Of a DNA stretch of 64,000 nt, positions 44,506 to 54,876 are shown piece by piece. The stretch lies in the NCBI GenBank assembly GCA_047967505.1, contig CM106540.1; one strand, given 5' to 3'. Under the pieces are notes generated by a model, which was not told the DNA's origin, searched no databases, and saw nothing but the letters and a program-made list of their open reading frames with translations. Made by a program: the position numbers and the translations under genes. Origin of the DNA: Dipteris shenzhenensis. Its lineage: Eukaryota > Polypodiophyta > Polypodiopsida > Gleicheniales. Within the stretch, counting starts at the first letter, position 1; each line of letters begins with the position of its first letter.

Positions 44506-46050
44506 ATGGGATCACGTCGCTCATCTGACGAGTATGGACAGCCTTGCAGGAGGGGAGCTCACGATCTATATGCTCCAGAGGACTTTGATTCCTCTCAGGC
44601 GACTACCCCAAGGACCCCGACTCCTCTCGAACCTAGCACTATGACTACCCCTGGTCCGACCCCTCTTCCATGTAGCACTACGACTACCCCTCGGGGAACT
44701 CCTTTGCTAGCTGTGTGCATGGCTTTGTCGGGAGTCCTGACGAGTTTGTAGCGTAGATGAGCGATGAGGAGGCAGCGAGATTCTTCTCTCTGCTCTCTCA
44801 GAGGACCTCCGTAATTCCTTCCCCTACACCGACGGGTGGACGTACTGCCCAGCCATCCCCTCGCACCCCTTCGATCGCGGGATCATCACCTGTGCATGCC
44901 TCTCGCAAGGGAAGGAAGAGTAGGATGGGCGGCTCATGTTGTGCTTACTCGGGAGATGTAGACGAGTCAACACACTCACGCTCCTTTAGGTCTCCACTTG
45001 GTCCGGAGACACAGTATCAGTCAAGTCCCTTTCCCTCTCCTACTCCCACTGCTACTCCTCGCTCCGGAAGCGCTCGCGCAGCTTCCACTCCTTCAGACTC
45101 TACTACCGTCAGTCCCCCTTACTCATCAGGGGATCTCTCCTATCAAATCACATCTGTCGAAGAGATAATAGAAGATAAAAAGGGCAAAGCAGTGATGGCC
45201 GCCATGAGGAGGTTGATGAGTCATTACTTCAAGAGCGGCATAAATACCGATTGGCAGTATCAAGATGCCCAAAAGAAGCAGGCGGGATCGATGAGTTAAA
45301 ACAAAGATACCCTAATCCGCCAAATGTGGAGTTTAATGACGATTATATGCGAGAGCGCATGGGTTTGGTCCTGAAGCATCGTAGATCAACCTTGTGTACT
45401 TCCATTACAAAGGGGTTGGCTAAACCCAGCTGGGCAGACAAAGCTGATTTGAAGTACTTCAAGAAGCAACATAGGGACCATCCCGAAATGTTCGAGGGTC
45501 AGAGGAGGGCTACGAAGAGACGGCTGGACGTCGTAGATACTTCGCACTTTGGTGCAGGCGGACGGTATGCGTTCGAAGCAACCGTGGTAAGTCTACTTCT
45601 TCCCATTTAATGTATTGTTCTATTTGTTTTACTTACATATTACATGCACTTTAGCTAACTCTAACTCTCGTAAATTGGATCCACAGCAATCTGCGATGGG
45701 TCGTCTTCCTACAGATGCAGAGACGTGGCGCGCATTTTGGATAGGAACAAAGCCGTTGTTCATTGAACAAGAGGCAATGGGAGCGACAGTCGATTGGGTT
45801 GAGGTGGCTGCTCGCACGGTATAAGTTTACTCCTACTTTTAATCTCACTTTTTAATTTAAGTTCCAATCTAATTTTTGATTTATATGGTTCACTCTTAGG
45901 GTCAAAGCTCAAGTGTCCCATCATCGGAGGCAAGCGATCAACAAGGCTAAGGATCGGACGCAGGTGGCGAGGACGAGGGAGAAGACACAGGTGTCGAGGA
46001 CCAAGGAACAGGCCAACAAGATGAAGATGATTCGGATTCGAATGAGTAGT
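44506..46050 (+). pseudogene. TNPA-type CACTA protein gene (Transposase_24 family), element 2
   Basis: Start at about 44506 (MGSRRSSDEYGQPCRRGAHD), a Thr/Pro-rich segment with TTTPGPTPLP-like repeats, then a frameshift and TAG near 44754. MSDEEAARFFSLLSQRTS and a Ser/Pro-rich linker follow, then the Ptta/En/Spm domain: VEEIIEDKKGKAVMAAMRRL, a one-base shift near 45280, ELKQRYPNPPNVEFNDDYMR and VVDTSHFGAGGRYAFEA. Introns are likely after 45590 and 45820; exon QSAMGRLPTDAETWRAFWIG lies at 45690-45820 and a Glu/Asp/Gly-rich end at 45900-46050. Paralogous to the gene at 23245-24717, with different repeats upstream. Confidence 0.8.
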
Positions 46051-46244
46051 GGTAGTAGGATTTTGTATATCCACTCGTTTGAGCAATTTTGTATCGCCCT
46101 TTCGACAGGGTAATTTTGTTACAAACACTATTGTATATGTCCGACATGTATATGCATTTGTTACTCATCATTTCACAAGAACAATTTTGTATCACCCTGC
46201 AAGCAAGGGAAATTTTGTTATAAAAAACTTTCTTTTGTAATTAC

Positions 46245-46320
46245 AAAAAAAAAAAGGATTAGTGCGGCTAAACAGGGCCAAAAGGAAGCCCTGTTTAGCC
46301 CCACTAACCCTTTTTTTTAA
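46245..46320. repeat. Hairpin-forming inverted repeat near the right end of CACTA element 2
   Basis: Arms ggattagtgcggctaaacag and ctgtttagccccactaaccc with a short spacer are flanked by A-run on the left and T-run on the right, extending the arms. It could be a tiny MITE, or a 3' processing or terminator-like structure. Confidence 0.75.
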
Positions 46321-46329
46321 CTTCTGTTA

Positions 46330-46500
46330 ATCGTCGCTATATAGCGACGTTTACCAGTGTCGCTATATAGCGACCATTAACAGTGTCACTATATAGCGAC
46401 GTTTCCATCGTCGCTATATAGCGACGTTTGCCAATGTCGCTATATAGCGACGCTCCTTTTCCGATGCTTTTCGGGACACTTATAGCGACGTTTGTGCCCG
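46330..46500. repeat. Right subterminal motif cluster of CACTA element 2
   Basis: Five copies of the palindrome (t/g)cgctatatagcga(c) at about 46331-46452, each followed by gttt/acc spacers. The spacing between copies is about 22-29 bp. Confidence 0.85.
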
Positions 46501-46570
46501 TGAAAAAAAAAAATTAATGTAAAAAGCATGGATATTTCCGTCGAAAAATGGCCTATGCCTTGTAGTGGGT

Positions 46571-49069
46571 GATCCCTACCAAGCCAGATGCACGTGCCTA
46601 TCCATTGATTTTGGGAAGGCCTTGGCTACGCAAGGTGAAGGCTATTCAAAAGTGGGATACTAGAGAATTGATTTTGCAAGGAAATGATAAGAAGGTGCAC
46701 TACAACATCAAAAGCCGCAAAAAGGAAGTTGTCAAGGAGGAGTCTTCAACATCAAAAAGTTCAAGCTCTGACTTAACCGATGAAGAAGAAGAGACAGGGT
46801 GTAGCTCCGAGGAGTCCAACTCAGAGGGTGAGGTGGAAGGAGTGGCCTTTGGTCTTTGTCTTGGTGCTGATCGAGATGTGAGTCAGGAAGGAACAAGGTG
46901 GTGGTGCAAGAAGATCCTGTAGAGACACTTCATGTGGGGGATGTGGAGCACACTAAACGACGCCAATGCAATGAAGAGCTTCTTGGTGATTCTCTATCAG
47001 GTAGTGAGAAGCTCCAGTACTTGGATATGCTAGATGATTTTCCATGTTTCTTTGCAACAAGCTATTCACAGGTTTGACCAGTCTCTCTTATGGAGCACAA
47101 GATTGAGTTGAAGCCAAAATGCAAGCCAGTTGTGCAAGGCTTAAGGCAATTGGGGGTGATCCAAGCTGAGGCACTAAAGAAAGAGGTAACACAACTACTT
47201 GAGGTGGGATTCATCTTTCCTGTTAATGATTTAGAATGGATATCTCCTGTAGTTGTCACACCAAAGAAAGGAAATAAGTGGCGAGTTTGTGTGGACTTTT
47301 GTCCTTTGAATGCATGCACTAAGAGGGATCATTTTCCTTTGCCATTCCAAGATGAAATACTAGACCAAGTAGCAGGGCATGAGATGTATTCTGTATGTGA
47401 TGGGTATTCTAGGTACTTTCAAATTCGTATTCGGGAGGAAGATCAAAAGAAAACATCATTTGTCACACCTTGGGGAGTTTTTGCTTATAGAGTGATGCCT
47501 TTTGGGTTGACCAATGCACCAACTACATTTCAAAGGTTCATGAGTCAAGTTCTTGAGCCTTACTTGGGAAAGTTCATAAGGGTGTTTTTGGATGATTTTT
47601 GCATTTATTCTTGGCACATAGATCACATGGAGAAGCTAAAGATGGCCTTAGCTAGGATTGATGAAGCAAAAGGGTGTCTAAATCCTAGCAAGTGTCATTT
47701 GGCTCAAATAAAAGTAGTCTTGTTGGGGCATATTGTGTCTCAAGAAGGCCTACAAATGGATCCTTACAAGGTTCAAGCAATCATGGCATTGCCAAGTCCT
47801 GAGAATGTCACTGGTGTTTGCAGAATTCTAGGAAAGAGCAAGTACTATCAACGCTTTTGTGATGATTTCACAGAGATAGTGCATCCCATGAACTTGTTGA
47901 CAAGAAAAGGAGTTTCTTTCCAATGGGGTGTGGAGCAACAAGAGTCTTTCTAGCAACTTAAGGAGGCCATGAGTAAGGGCCCAATATTGAAGCCCCCTGA
48001 TTGGTCTCAAGACTTTTATGTAAATCCAAGTGTATCTTTGCATTCAGTTGGTGATGTATTGCTACAAAAAGGAGAAGCACGTAGAATGCAACCCATCTAT
48101 TATGCCAGCCGACATGGAGAAATGGAGCAGCAAGATCTCTCTTTGGTGTTGTCCGTCAAAAAGTTTCGCTCCTATTTATTACCTCGACCATTTTTCTTCC
48201 TTACCTCTCAGTCTGTATTAGCATATCTAGTTCGCAAGCCTAATCCTGGGTGGAGATTTGCAAAATGGTTGTCAGAGCTTCAAGAGTTCTCTTTCTCTTT
48301 TGTCACTGAAAATACCACTAGGTCCACTATGGCAGATTTGCTGACAAGACGGCAGGATCTAGGAGAAGAGAAGAAATGTAAGGAGAACATTATAGATGAA
48401 AGGGATACACCACCAACAGCGTTCGTTTTGTATTTTGATGGGGCTTTTAGTCCTTCATGCCAACAAGGAGCCGGGGGGATAGTCTTGATGAATCCTGAAG
48501 GTCAAGAGGTATGGGCAAGAGGACAAGAGCTTCCAAGTATCACAACTAACAACGGAGCTGAATATAATGCTTTGATTCTTGGTTTGGAGGGTTGTCTTCA
48601 AAGTCAAGTTAAAGAATTGGAAGTAAGAGGAGATTCTCAGCTTATTATAAAGAAAATGCAAGGGCATTACAAGACAAGAAGTCCTCATTTGAAGGAGCTT
48701 AATCAAAAGGATATGGCACAATGTAGTCGCTTTGATTTTTGCAAGTTTGTTCATATAAACAGAAAAGCAAATCAAAGGGCAGCTGAGTTAGCTAAAGCCA
48801 TTGTAGTGCCAGACCGGGGGGTGGTTTCTTGGGTAGACACTGGATGGCCAAAACTACAGGATGTTCAGCAATATGTGGAAGAAGGCATGTTTCCTCGAGG
48901 GTTAATTCCACAACAGAAGCAGAGATTGGTTACTTTTGACCATGCCTCCATAAGGATGTATATGAATGTCACCAATAATACCTATCAGCTTGAGGATATT
49001 GATGGCATGGTGATACCCGGATGCACCAATGAGTATCGCCTTAAATTCTTCTATGCTCGACCACCTTAA
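46571..49069 (+). pseudogene. Gypsy C pol: protease end, reverse transcriptase, RNase H, second RNase H, integrase remnant
   Basis: Protease end (YPLILGRPWLRKVKAIQKWD), a Ser/Glu-rich linker, then RT from 47090: MEHKIELKPKCKPVVQGLRQ, ISPVVVTPKKGNKWRVCVDF, MPFGLTNAPTTFQRFMSQ, VFLDDFCIYS (FLDD catalytic box), LGHIVSQEGLQMDPYKVQ. TAG at 47951-47953 (CAG in gypsy A). Gypsy RNase H 47969-48350; second RNase H 48415-48710 (YFDGAFSPSCQQGAGGIVLM, TNNGAEYNALILGLEG). Then VDTGWPKLQDVQQYVEEGMF, PRGLIPQQKQRLV joined to a few residues of the HHCC region and to NTYQLEDIDGMVIPGCTNEY. The last open stretch is 366 codons. Confidence 0.88.
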
Positions 49070-49107
49070 GGGCTAGCAGACCCTCTCTGTACTAGAGAGG
49101 ATCTGAT

Positions 49108-49119
49108 GGGGGGGGAAGA
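49108..49119 (+). promoter_or_regulatory. Polypurine tract of gypsy C
   Basis: gggggggggaag before the LTR start TGCGACGCC; same position as in gypsy A. Confidence 0.75.
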
Positions 49120-51189
49120 TGCGACGCCAAAAATTGATATTTTTGACTTGGCATTGATATTGTTTTTCTCTATGTTTGATAAGAGTTTGAGTATCAAGTG
49201 ATAGCCTAGCGCCTCTCACTTATTTCTATTTTCTATGATATTGTATGGGATTGAGAGGATGAGTGGAATGGCTCATTGTAAATACCATAGGTATGAATTA
49301 TAAATACCTTGGTATGGGGTGAGAGTTATTTGTGTATGGGGTATTATGACTTTTTTAGAAAATACAAAGAGTGAGTCATATAAAGAGGTGGGCTCATGTC
49401 CATGTGTTCCAATAATATAAGAGAGGCCACATGCCAAGCGTGTGGAAGGCATGTGGAGGAGTGTGAAGTCAAGAGGAATCCTTCTAGAACTCCTATGTGG
49501 AATAAGGAGGATGTGGACATGTGGAAAAGAGAGGGTCCCTATGGGCTCCATGTGAGGAGACCCTTGACTTTCTCAATATTTTAAGAGTCTTGAGCATCTT
49601 TTGATGGGACACATGGCAAGAGTAGCCAAAAAGGACATGGATGGTGACATACGTGCTTATGTGATTGATGGGGAAAGGAATCTACAAGCAACAATTGTAA
49701 ATGTGTGAAGGAGGGTAACAAAATCTCTATAAAAGGATCCCTCCTCTCCCTTGTTCATCAATCTCTTCCACCATTAGGCCGCATGTTGCTGTAGGTCTAG
49801 TCTCCCCAAGCCTTTTCCATGAGCCTTCTCTCCCTCTTGTAGATATTCTCTTATGTAGACTCTTGAGTCCATCTCTCTCTAGTTTATTCTCTCTCTATGA
49901 GTAGTCTTGGAGCTTTCGCTCCCTCTTGTATGTATGAAACCTCTTCTTCTCCCTTGTGTTTGTAGTGTTGAAGTGGATTCTCACTCTATTTGTAATGAAG
50001 GTCACTTCAAGTTCTCTCTCTCTTGAGTGTCTCGTCCCTTTTCTCTTTTAAAGCCTTGAAAGTTCTTTCTATTCAGCCACTCACTGTGCATACATGGTCC
50101 ATTTATTTCCCGAGCCACCATGCAAACTTCTTCCCCTCTTCTAGGCAAAATCTATTAGGGGTGGATCGTTGATGAAGGTGGAGTCTTGAGGGAGCTTCCT
50201 GCTTAGGCGAAATTAGCCTGGGTGGAGGGTAGTTTTCATGATAGTTTGACCCCCTATTAGTGTTTTGCTCATAACTTTCTGCTCGATAGTCCGATTGTAA
50301 TGAAATTTATATCAGCGCAAAGCTCTCTTCAAGGCTCATGTTTATATGTAATCATATCTTGAATTAGACACTTCTGCAAAAAGTTATGAGTCTCTGTGTC
50401 TAACAGTCTGTTTTCATGATAGCTTTTACCCCCATCTAGTAAACTGTCCATAACTTTTTGGCTGCTTCTCTCTTTCTTATGAAACATATATCAGCGTGAA
50501 GCTCTCTTTAAGGTGCATGTCTTTATGTTCTTAGATCTTTAATCAGATACTGCTGCAAAATGTTATGAGTCTCTATGTTTGACAGTCTATTTTCATGATA
50601 GTTTTTACCCCCTTCCAGTAAACTATCCATATCTCTTCAACCGTCTGTCTGTTTTCAATGAAACTTATATCAGCGCAAAGAGCATCTCAAGGTACATATC
50701 TTTGTGTGCTTGATTCTATGATATCATGTCTCTATTGAAAGTTGTAGGCCTCTGTGTCTAATGATAGTTTGTAGAGTGTTTTTGAGCTAAGTGTAAAGGT
50801 GTCTATGAAGGAGGTGCAATGTTTCCTTGGAATCTACCCATCCGACCTAATCAGCCCCTTCAAACTCCTCGATATATATCAGTTCATGTTATGTTGAGCC
50901 ATAAGATCTTCTTTCAACAACGTATCACTCTTCTCTTTGGTGTAGACCGGCTCGCTGAGATTATGGCCTCTGCTGATCCTTTCCTTCTCCCTATGCTTGA
51001 TTATAACATCACTTGGGATGTTACCATCTTCATTCTCATCTGAGGGAGAAAAGTATGGTGTGGTATTTTGGCATAAGATTTTGTTTTCTAATGTCCCATT
51101 CTCAATGATAAATATCTTTGTCAGTCAGTTCAAAAGCAGCAGGAAGTGAAGAGGTGCGTGAAGTTTATTACCCCCAACTTCATGTCACA
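49120..51189 (+). repeat. Gypsy C 3' LTR
   Basis: tgcgacgccaaaaattgata to catgtcaca, about 2.07 kb, close to the 5' LTR at 31721. TATA box at 49728-49735; the same three degenerate units of about 178 bp in the 3' half. Confidence 0.88.
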
Positions 51190-51318
51190 GTGGTATCTTG
51201 GCATAAAAGCTTATTTTTAATGTCTCTTTCTCAATGATAAATATCTTTATCACTCAATTCAAAAGCAATAGGAAGTGAAGAGGTGTGTGAAGTTTATTAC
51301 CCCCAACTTCATGTCACA
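51190..51318 (+). repeat. LTR B, right part
   Basis: gtggtatcttggcataaaag to catgtcaca; the 3' end of the LTR into which gypsy C inserted. Confidence 0.85.
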
Positions 51319-51417
51319 ATAGCCATATGTTGAGCCGGTTGTGTTGAGTTCTCTTATGACGTGGTTGATACCTCATCTACAGTATGTGTAAGGAATATAT
51401 TGGGAAGGCCCCATGTG
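51319..51417. repeat. Duplicated flank (copy 2)
   Basis: tagccatatgttgagccggt to gccccatgtg, homologous to 31165-31261. Unique sequence follows from about 51418. Confidence 0.75.
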
Positions 51418-52524
51418 TCAACCATTGCCATTAGATCTTTCAAGTTTCCATGGTGCCACGAAGGAGATCCAAGAATAGAACTTGGTATCTGAAACTTAAG
51501 AATACGTCTAATTATTGCCTGTTTAAATATTCTTGGATCTTGTAGTCTTTGTTGGGCAATATCTCTTTGTAATACTGTAGTTTGAGTTCAGCTTGGTATT
51601 ATATAGATTTATGTATTTGGTACATCAACATCAAGTATGGTTTGTAAAGAATGAACACAGAGAACAATGTTGATATTCTCATTTTGAAGTATACGTTGAA
51701 GAACATCTTGCCATCATGGGCACCATATCCAAAAGGATAGAGGAATGGGAATAATGCATAATACCTTTAAAAACATTTAGGGATATATCGATTATAGAAA
51801 GCATTTGCATTTGAAATGTGTCCACTCTTAATACATTTTGTATCATAGGGATCCGAGTACAACTTTCTAAATGGACTATCTATGCATGCTTTACAAGCCA
51901 TTTATATGTCCTAGGCCATTTTCTACATGCAAACTTATGAACATATTGGATAAGTCATATGGTGTGATACTTGCTTCTAGTAGTGATATTGGTGATTTTA
52001 ACTTTGTGAAAGAACATGTGTCAAATTCTATTCTACCACAAAACACACAATGCTGCATCTTTGAAATATATTGAGAAGTAATCCGGTTGCATTCTTTTAG
52101 AAATTTATCGATGAATAGCCATGAAGAGAACTCGGTTATAATCATCTTTTCTTGTTTTCTATGCTAATGTGAGAAGCACATTCTCTCCTTTCAATAAGTG
52201 ACCTTTTCATATTTGTAAAGTAAATTATATGTTAAAGTAGACATACCTACTTTATTTTTCTGTTGTAGATCAGAGTAATATGAATGACTTGAAATTCACC
52301 AATTTGAATAATTTGCAAACAAAATATCAAGGTTGTTTACAAAGGTTGTAATTAATTAGAAATGAGATAAGGTGTGACTATATTACGTAATGTGATATAA
52401 ACTTTGAATTTGTAAATAACAATTTGTACATATCATTAAATCATAGCTTTTGTTTTAAAAAAACTAAATTTAGCTAGTAGTAAAGTAACTAGCACACTTC
52501 CTATCTTAAAATTATAACACCAAC
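51418..52524. other. Non-coding AT-rich stretch
   Basis: No recognisable gene or element. Short frames (for example 51871-52074) show no domain or codon signal. Confidence 0.6.
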
Positions 52525-53104
52525 GAATGTCTCCTTGAAGGAGAGTTTGCATGATTTCTCTTCTAATTTTATAAGATCATATAGCATTTTGTATTTATCA
52601 CATAACGATACGTTTTTGTGATGATAGAGTTTGCATAGTTTCTTTCTTAAAGTTATAAGACGAAGGAAGGTGCAATTTCTAAGGTTCATTTGAATCGCAC
52701 TCAAGGCATATGAATTTAAATTTAGTACATAGGAATTTAAATTTAGCGCGTAAGACTTTGCATCTGGCACATATAATGTTTCATTTAACATAAAATTATA
52801 TGTTTGTGTGGGAGGAATGTCTCCTTGAAGGAGAGTTTGCATGATTTCTCTTCTAATTTTATAAGATCATATAGCATTTTGTATTTATCACATAACTATA
52901 CGTTTTTGTGATGATAGAGTTTGCATAGTTTCTTTCTTAAAGTTATAAGACGAAGGAAGGTGCAATTTCTAAGGTTCATTTGAATCGCACTCAAGGCATA
53001 TGAATTTAAATTTAGTACATAGGAATTTAAATTTAGCGCGTAAGACTTTGCATCTGGCACATATAATGTTTCATTTAACATAAAATTATATGTTTGTGTG
53101 GGAG
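52525..53104. repeat. 290-bp tandem duplication
   Basis: Two adjacent copies (52525-52814, 52815-53104) starting gaatgtctccttgaaggaga and ending gtgtgggag, apparently differing at one base (cgatacg / ctatacg near 52605 and 52895). This is a recent event. Both contain tgaatttaaatttagyacat phrases shared with the next region. Confidence 0.92.
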
Positions 53105-54010
53105 GAAGTAGGACACTTCTTGTTAAATTATAAGACTTAGGAACATCCTTTTGTTTGGACTCATATCAATTTGTATTTAGTAAATTTAACACACTATATT
53201 TCACACACCAAATTTATAACATCTCTATTTTATGTTAAAAGCAATTTGAATATAGCATATGGAAATGTGAATGTAGCATAAAGCATTTCAAATATATAAC
53301 ATGGTAAATAGCTCTTTGCATTTTGCACATAGGAGTTTGTGTTTAGTAGATATTATTTTGCATATATTTTGTAGCTATTTGAATTTGGGATATAGCACTT
53401 TTCATTTATCACTTTGTATATATTTGGTAGCAATTTGAATTTGGGATATAGCACTTTTCATTTATTACAGATTACTTTCAACTTGCACCTAGCATGAAGC
53501 AGTTTTATTTTAGCAATTATCAATTTGAATTTTGCACATAGCACTATGCGTTTATTAGATTTCCACACGTATAGTATGGAGGGAAAGTTAGCACACTTCC
53601 TCTCCAAAAATTATAAGACCAAGGAACGTGCCCTTCCTTGGGTTCATATGATTTTTCATTTAGCACAGAGTATTTTGGTATATAGGACTTTTCATTTAGC
53701 ACATAGTACTTTCAACTTGCACTTAGCACAAAGAAGTTTCAATATGGTTCTCAGCAATTTGAATTTTGCAAATAGCACTTTGCATTTTGCATGTGGTACT
53801 TTGCATCTACCACATTACCACACGTATAGCGGGGGGGGAGAGTCAGCACATTTCCTCTCCAAAAATTATAAGACCAAGTAATGTGCCCTTCCTTGGGTTC
53901 ATATCATTTTGCATTTTGCATATAGATTTTTGCATATAGCATGTAGAAATTTGAGTTTGGGATATAAAACTTTGCATTTAGTACATAGCACTTTTCATTT
54001 AGGTATTAGT
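53105..54010. repeat. Degenerate AT-rich tandem repeats
   Basis: Reiteration of phrases such as catttagcacatagtacttt and atttgaatttgggatatagc, with a longer unit of 255 bp seen from ccacacgtatag at 53563 to 53818. It includes aaattataagaccaaggaac (53610 and 53865). The 290-bp duplication belongs to the same repeat family. No coding. Confidence 0.75.
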
Positions 54011-54057
54011 GTTAAAATGGCCAACATGCCACATCAACATCCCCTTGTTCTACGTCT

Positions 54058-54318
54058 ATGCACACTGAGCTATATGGTGCGTTGACTTTGTATGGCTTCA
54101 AGCTTGCAGAAGAGGAGCTAGGAATGAGAAGGGCCCTTCCCACACCTAGGTTATATGGGCACCATAAGAGTGGGGTTGCGAGGAATGAAGGCTTCTGTCC
54201 TCCTGAAAGTCTGGATGATGAGATCCCTCAGGTAACGGATACAAAATCAGATTTTGGCAAGTATGGGGGGAATTGTGAGTGGACCAAGGTTGCAAAGGAG
54301 GTTCTTAAGGAGCTATAG
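54058..54318 (+). CDS. Hypothetical 86-residue reading frame
   Basis: An open frame MHTELYGALTLYGFKLAEEE ... CEWTKVAKEVLKEL with fairly normal composition and a GC content above its surroundings. No motif, signal peptide or membrane segment. It might be an exon relic of a gene or element; the phrase gggcaccat-agagtgg-tgcgaggaatga recurs in altered form at about 54350-54382, suggesting local duplication. Function unknown. Confidence 0.3.
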   Translation: MHTELYGALTLYGFKLAEEELGMRRALPTPRLYGHHKSGVARNEGFCPPESLDDEIPQVTDTKSDFGKYGGNCEWTKVAKEVLKEL

Positions 54319-54865
54319 ACCAGAAACTCCTGTGGTATATTTATATTAGATGGGCACCATCAGATTGGCCCTGCAAGGAATGATGACTGCTATCAACACT
54401 TGTTTCATTAATTTTGGACTCATATGTCTACTCTTGGACTAATCCCAAAAATCCTTCCCAAATGAAAAGTTTACTTTATGAAAATATCATTCGAGAATCA
54501 AAAGTTTACTTTTTGGCACTATCATTCCCACATAATAAATTTCAAAATCTGTCTCTATAATGGTGCACTACTAATGCAAAAACTTTGATTAAATCCTACT
54601 TTTGTACTTCTTGTTTTTAACAATCCTTTCGCGTTTTAAAACAATCATGAGTTATTAATTTAAATCCACGAAAAATCACTTTCAAAATAAAGACTTATTA
54701 ATATAATTTATTCCAAAAGAATGCACTTAAAATTTGATGTAGAAAACTATAACACTCTTGAAGTCCCAAAACACTTTGACATTTTTTGCCTTTTTGATAT
54801 TTTAACATGTACAAAGCTCTTCTTCCAAAGAGTATACAAATTGTGAAAAGAAGTCGGAGCATGCC
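54319..54865. other. Non-coding AT-rich stretch
   Basis: It holds a short stretch (tttcattaattttggact, about 54405-54422) that recurs at 62796-62813 in front of the relic at 62213-62760. Nothing else is recognised. Confidence 0.5.
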
Positions 54866-54876
54866 CTCTTTGGAGT

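Larger units (their letters stand above)
35935..46567. mobile_element. CACTA element 2 (En/Spm superfamily), inserted in gypsy C
   Basis: Left end CACTACTACACACGG, right end complement CACTACAAGGCATAGG (46567 backwards). The inverted repeats are perfect for 6 bp and partly matched for about 30. The 3-bp duplication GGT (35932-35934, 46568-46570) flanks it. It is about 10.6 kb, with a TNPD-type gene (minus), a TNPA-type gene (plus), three clusters of the 16-bp palindrome GTCGCTATATAGCGAC, and a huge palindromic array between the genes. It is a different family from CACTA element 1 in TIRs and motif but has the same gene layout and orientation. Confidence 0.93.
31721..51189 (+). mobile_element. 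Gypsy element C: Ty3/gypsy element with integrase deletion, host to CACTA element 2
   Basis: Same family as gypsy A: 5' LTR 31721-33765, PBS, extra upstream frame, gag, protease, RT, RNase H, second RNase H, polypurine tract, 3' LTR 49120-51189, flanked by GTGG. Its LTRs are more alike than those of gypsy A, consistent with nesting inside an LTR B copy of the family. Almost the whole integrase is missing, yet the frame from RNase H to the integrase C-terminus stays open. Confidence 0.9.

Noticed and set aside
52501-53081. Minus-strand frames MLNETLYVPDAKSYALNLNS in two copies
   Set aside because: They repeat only because of the 290-bp duplication and lie in AT-rich satellite-like DNA.
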